DNA of 17,679 bases from Fusobacteriota bacterium (GTDB lineage Bacteria; Fusobacteriota; Fusobacteriia; Fusobacteriales; Fusobacteriaceae). Position numbers and translations under genes: made by a program. Within the stretch, counting starts at the first letter, position 1. Each line of letters begins with the position of its first letter. The stretch spans positions 1 to 17,679 of the forward strand of contig JAEWEF010000078.1 in the NCBI GenBank assembly GCA_023389595.1. The letters run 5' to 3'. Below the pieces are notes generated by a model, which saw nothing but the letters and a program-made list of their open reading frames with translations, was not told where the DNA came from and ran no database searches. Of this stretch, positions 15,781 to 17,679 are shown piece by piece.

Positions 15781-16973
15781 TTTTTAATTAGTAACTTTTT
15801 GTAATTTTTATCTATGAGAATTGATCCAAGAGGGGCAGTTATCATTATTCCTAAAACTGCAACTGACAAAACTATATCGCCACAAGGTAGACCCATTGAA
15901 AGTGGGACTGAACCTATTGCCGCTTGTACAGTAGCCTTTGGTAGATATGAAATCATACAAAATATCTTTTCTCTAAATTTTAAATTTGTACCAATCAAAC
16001 AAAAATATACTCCTATTGATCTAATAGCTAAAGCAAAAAGAATTAGAAATATTGCTCCAAAACCTATATTCAAAATATAGACTATATTTATTTCTGCACC
16101 GACTAGTACGAATAAAATTATTTCAGCAGCTATCCATAATTTCCCAAGTTTTTCTGAAATTCTTTCTGACACTTCGACATTGATTTTAAATTTCATTGTG
16201 CAAGCCATTGATATCACTGCAAGTAATCCGGAAATTGAAATTATATCTTTTAAGTTTTTTTCTATCTGCAACATCAAAAAAGAAATTGCAATTATCAAAA
16301 TTATTTTTGTACTATTTCTTACATGCTGATTTTTTTCGTGGAATTTTTCAAAAGCAAAACTTAAAAAATATCCTACCAGTGCTCCAAGAATTATTCCTAA
16401 AATAATGGATATGGGAATATTTAAAAAATTATATAAATTTATTTTTTCTCCACCTGCCATAGCAACAAAACTTGAAAATAGAACTATTACAAAAATATCA
16501 TCACAAGACGCTCCGGCAATAACAAGTTGCGGTATTCCTTTTTTAGTCCCATATTTCTCTTCTATAATTTTTGTCATTCTTGGTATGACAACTGCTGGAG
16601 AAACTGCTGCCAAAACTGATCCCATTATGGCTGCATCCAAACGAGAAATTCCTAAAAAAATCGGAGCAAAAATTAAGAAAGCTAAAATTTCAAAACTGGC
16701 AGGTACAAAACTCATCATTATGGCAGATCTACCATTTTTTTTCATATCGTTTATATCAAGAGCAAATCCACCCTTTAGTAAAATGATAACGAGGGCTGCC
16801 GTTCTTAATTCTGAAGAAATTTTTAATATAGATTGGTCCAACATATCAAGTGTATACGGTCCCAAAATAACTCCAGCAAAAATCATGCCTATTATTGTGG
16901 GCAAATTTATTTTTTTGCACAAAAATGAAAAAATAATTCCTAAAAATAATACGAGAGCAAGAGACGTTAACAT
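15777..16973 (-). CDS. Cation/proton antiporter family membrane protein under a fluoride riboswitch
   Basis: 398-residue integral membrane protein of the monovalent cation:proton antiporter superfamily (Na_H_Exchanger fold), with about 11-12 hydrophobic segments. It shows KKINLPTIIGMIFAGVILGP (20-39), typical of the first helices, SPAVVIPRM (125-133), the segment that forms the first discontinuous helix, and GASCDD (154-159), where the acidic pair (Asp158, Asp159) would carry the transported ion or proton. The start ATG has AGGAGG four bases upstream. The leader carries a fluoride riboswitch and terminator, so the gene should be switched on by fluoride. Antiporter-type genes are among those known to follow fluoride riboswitches. 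The likely role is fluoride resistance, either direct export or ion and pH compensation. Substrate is inferred from the riboswitch only. Confidence 0.93.
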   Translation of the reverse strand: MLTSLALVLFLGIIFSFLCKKINLPTIIGMIFAGVILGPYTLDMLDQSILKISSELRTAALVIILLKGGFALDINDMKKNGRSAIMMSFVPASFEILAFLIFAPIFLGISRLDAAIMGSVLAAVSPAVVIPRMTKIIEEKYGTKKGIPQLVIAGASCDDIFVIVLFSSFVAMAGGEKINLYNFLNIPISIILGIILGALVGYFLSFAFEKFHEKNQHVRNSTKIILIIAISFLMLQIEKNLKDIISISGLLAVISMACTMKFKINVEVSERISEKLGKLWIAAEIILFVLVGAEINIVYILNIGFGAIFLILFALAIRSIGVYFCLIGTNLKFREKIFCMISYLPKATVQAAIGSVPLSMGLPCGDIVLSVAVLGIMITAPLGSILIDKNYKKLLIKN

Positions 16974-16997
16974 TTTTCCTCCTTTTAATTTTAAAAC

Positions 16998-17040
16998 AAA
17001 AAAAGCCGACGAATTCTGTTAAAAAACAGAAGTCATCAGC
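16998..17040 (-). terminator. Expression-platform terminator of the fluoride riboswitch
   Basis: On the minus strand 17040-17025 pairs with 17020-17005 (16 positions, two G-U pairs and one mismatch, loop of four U). A run of seven T (17004-16998) follows. The 5' arm contains GCTGATGACTTC, the same bases that form the last helix and pseudoknot of the aptamer, so terminator and ligand-bound aptamer cannot both form. It lies 24 bases before the antiporter start codon and could also stop any read-through from the DUF805 gene. Confidence 0.88.
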
Positions 17041-17085
17041 TTAAAAGCGGTTTAGATAAAAATCTAGGGAGAACTTCATTCCCTT
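17027..17085 (-). promoter_or_regulatory. Fluoride riboswitch (crcB motif) aptamer
   Basis: The minus-strand RNA shows the family's layout. A hairpin GGGA/TCCC (17083-17080 with 17070-17067) has the nine-base loop ATGAAGTTC. AAACCGC (17052-17046) precedes a short stem GC-TTTTAA-GC, followed directly by the hallmark GCTGATG (17040-17034). The loop bases GAAGT (17077-17073) are exactly complementary to ACTTC (17033-17029) after GCTGATG, which is the pseudoknot of the known fluoride aptamer structure. An additional small hairpin (17066-17053) sits between the two conserved parts. The predicted RNA start (about 17085) is right at the first stem. In known examples fluoride with Mg2+ stabilises the aptamer and prevents termination, so this should be an ON switch. 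Confidence 0.88.
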
Positions 17086-17090
17086 CTTTT

Positions 17091-17118
17091 ATTATATACT
17101 TTTTAAAATTTATTTCAA
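17091..17118 (-). promoter_or_regulatory. Promoter of the fluoride-switch antiporter gene
   Basis: On the minus strand TTGAAA (17118-17113), a 16-base spacer and a perfect TATAAT (17096-17091) lie just after the DUF805 stop codon. The expected start near 17085 places the riboswitch hairpin at the extreme 5' end of the transcript, giving a leader of about 112 bases. Confidence 0.78.
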
Positions 17119-17122
17119 GTTT

Positions 17123-17647
17123 TTATTCATTTATTTTATTTTCATACGGATCTTCACCATATTTATTAGCTCCAATGTCTCCTCTTTTTACAAGTATAAA
17201 GAAAAAATAAATTATAAAAATTAGAGATATTATTCCTAATAATACTGCAATATAAAAATATGATGTTACTCCCGTCGCTTTATAGGATATTAACGAAACT
17301 CCAGCAAAAATCATACCCAGTATTTCAGCCACACTAATTCCAATGAATAAAAATCCACTTTTTCCAACATCGTGAAATCTTCTTATTCCTACAACTACAC
17401 CAACCCATATAGTGAGTAATGAAAGTATGTAATAAACTATCTTTAAAAAATAGAAAATTATTACTGAAAATAAAAAATTTCTAGAATCATAAAACAGATA
17501 TTCATTTACAGATATTAGAATATCAACTAATGTTCTTGTAATCAGAAAAAATAAATATACTGTCCAGTATTCATTTCTGCTTGCTCTACCTTTAATTAAA
17601 AATGGATGTTCAAATTGATATTTAACCATAGAAATTACTTCTTTCAT
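17123..17647 (-). CDS. DUF805 family membrane protein
   Basis: 174-residue inner-membrane protein of the DUF805 family, function unknown. It shows the family marks: GRASRNEYW (20-28) just before the first membrane segment, RRFHDVGKSG (89-98) between membrane segments, and a C-terminal NKYGEDPY (about residues 160-168). There are about four hydrophobic segments: near 30-46, 57-87 (perhaps two short passes), 99-118 and 127-152. The start ATG at 17647 has AGAGGTGAT upstream. An internal Met7 would also fit the family but lacks a ribosome site. No terminator separates it from the antiporter leader, whose promoter starts five bases after this stop codon. Confidence 0.9.
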   Translation of the reverse strand: MKEVISMVKYQFEHPFLIKGRASRNEYWTVYLFFLITRTLVDILISVNEYLFYDSRNFLFSVIIFYFLKIVYYILSLLTIWVGVVVGIRRFHDVGKSGFLFIGISVAEILGMIFAGVSLISYKATGVTSYFYIAVLLGIISLIFIIYFFFILVKRGDIGANKYGEDPYENKINE

Positions 17648-17679
17648 AAAATATCACCTCTTGCTACATAATACTACTT

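Noticed and set aside
16405..17022. 205-codon open frame on the plus strand opposite the antiporter
   Set aside because: It is the mirror of a strongly supported membrane-protein gene with a good ribosome site, and it runs through the riboswitch terminator. Its composition reflects the antisense of hydrophobic codons.
1..17679. CRISPR arrays, IS elements, tRNAs, integration sites
   Set aside because: I looked on both strands for regularly spaced repeats, transposase genes, terminal inverted repeats and cloverleaf sequences and found none.

Overview
The window is very AT-rich, densely packed bacterial chromosome carrying mostly housekeeping genes. The glutamate mutase small subunit (anaerobic glutamate fermentation via methylaspartate), the strong GGAGG-type ribosome sites, the spore-photoproduct-lyase-like gene and the base composition suggest an anaerobe of the Fusobacteriota. 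A low-GC anaerobic Firmicute such as a Tissierellia is not excluded. There is no rRNA, tRNA, IS element or CRISPR array, and no gene-free stretch longer than about 150 bases.

Layout. (1) 1-457, minus strand: the first codons of a probable glmL, and glmS. (2) 550-5446, minus strand: a tight six-gene operon, prfA-prmC-queA-rsmD-xseB-ispA, read from a shared intergenic region at about 5447-5571 and closed by a hairpin terminator over the ispA stop codon. It links translation termination (RF1 and its glutamine methylase), tRNA and rRNA modification, exonuclease VII small subunit and prenyl diphosphate synthesis. (3) 5572-9995, plus strand, divergent from the first operon: a degenerate nucleosidase-like protein, a spore-photoproduct-lyase-like radical SAM protein, a short-chain dehydrogenase, a WalJ/YycJ-type metallo-beta-lactamase-fold protein, a degenerate uracil-DNA-glycosylase-fold protein and 5-formyltetrahydrofolate cyclo-ligase. 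It ends in a 15-bp terminator shared with the convergent gene. (4) 10019-15718, minus strand: one giant gene for an 1899-residue protein with an N-terminal beta-rich domain, a transglutaminase-like domain, DUF4011, an SF1 helicase, a Vsr/MTES_1575-like nuclease domain and DUF3320. This is the architecture of single-gene helicase-nuclease phage-defence proteins, and it has its own promoter. (5) 15777-17085, minus strand: a cation/proton-antiporter-family membrane protein whose leader is a fluoride riboswitch with a classical terminator expression platform. (6) 17123-17647, minus strand: a DUF805 membrane protein.

The two most interesting items are the fluoride riboswitch in front of the antiporter, which predicts that the transporter takes part in fluoride resistance, and the giant helicase-nuclease with an apparently complete Cys-His-acid transglutaminase-like site at its N-terminus. 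Secondary points are the paired nucleosidase-like and spore-lyase-like genes outside any visible sporulation context, the uracil-glycosylase-fold protein that lacks the usual Fe-S cysteines and catalytic motifs, and a PrmC with a duplicated N-terminal domain.
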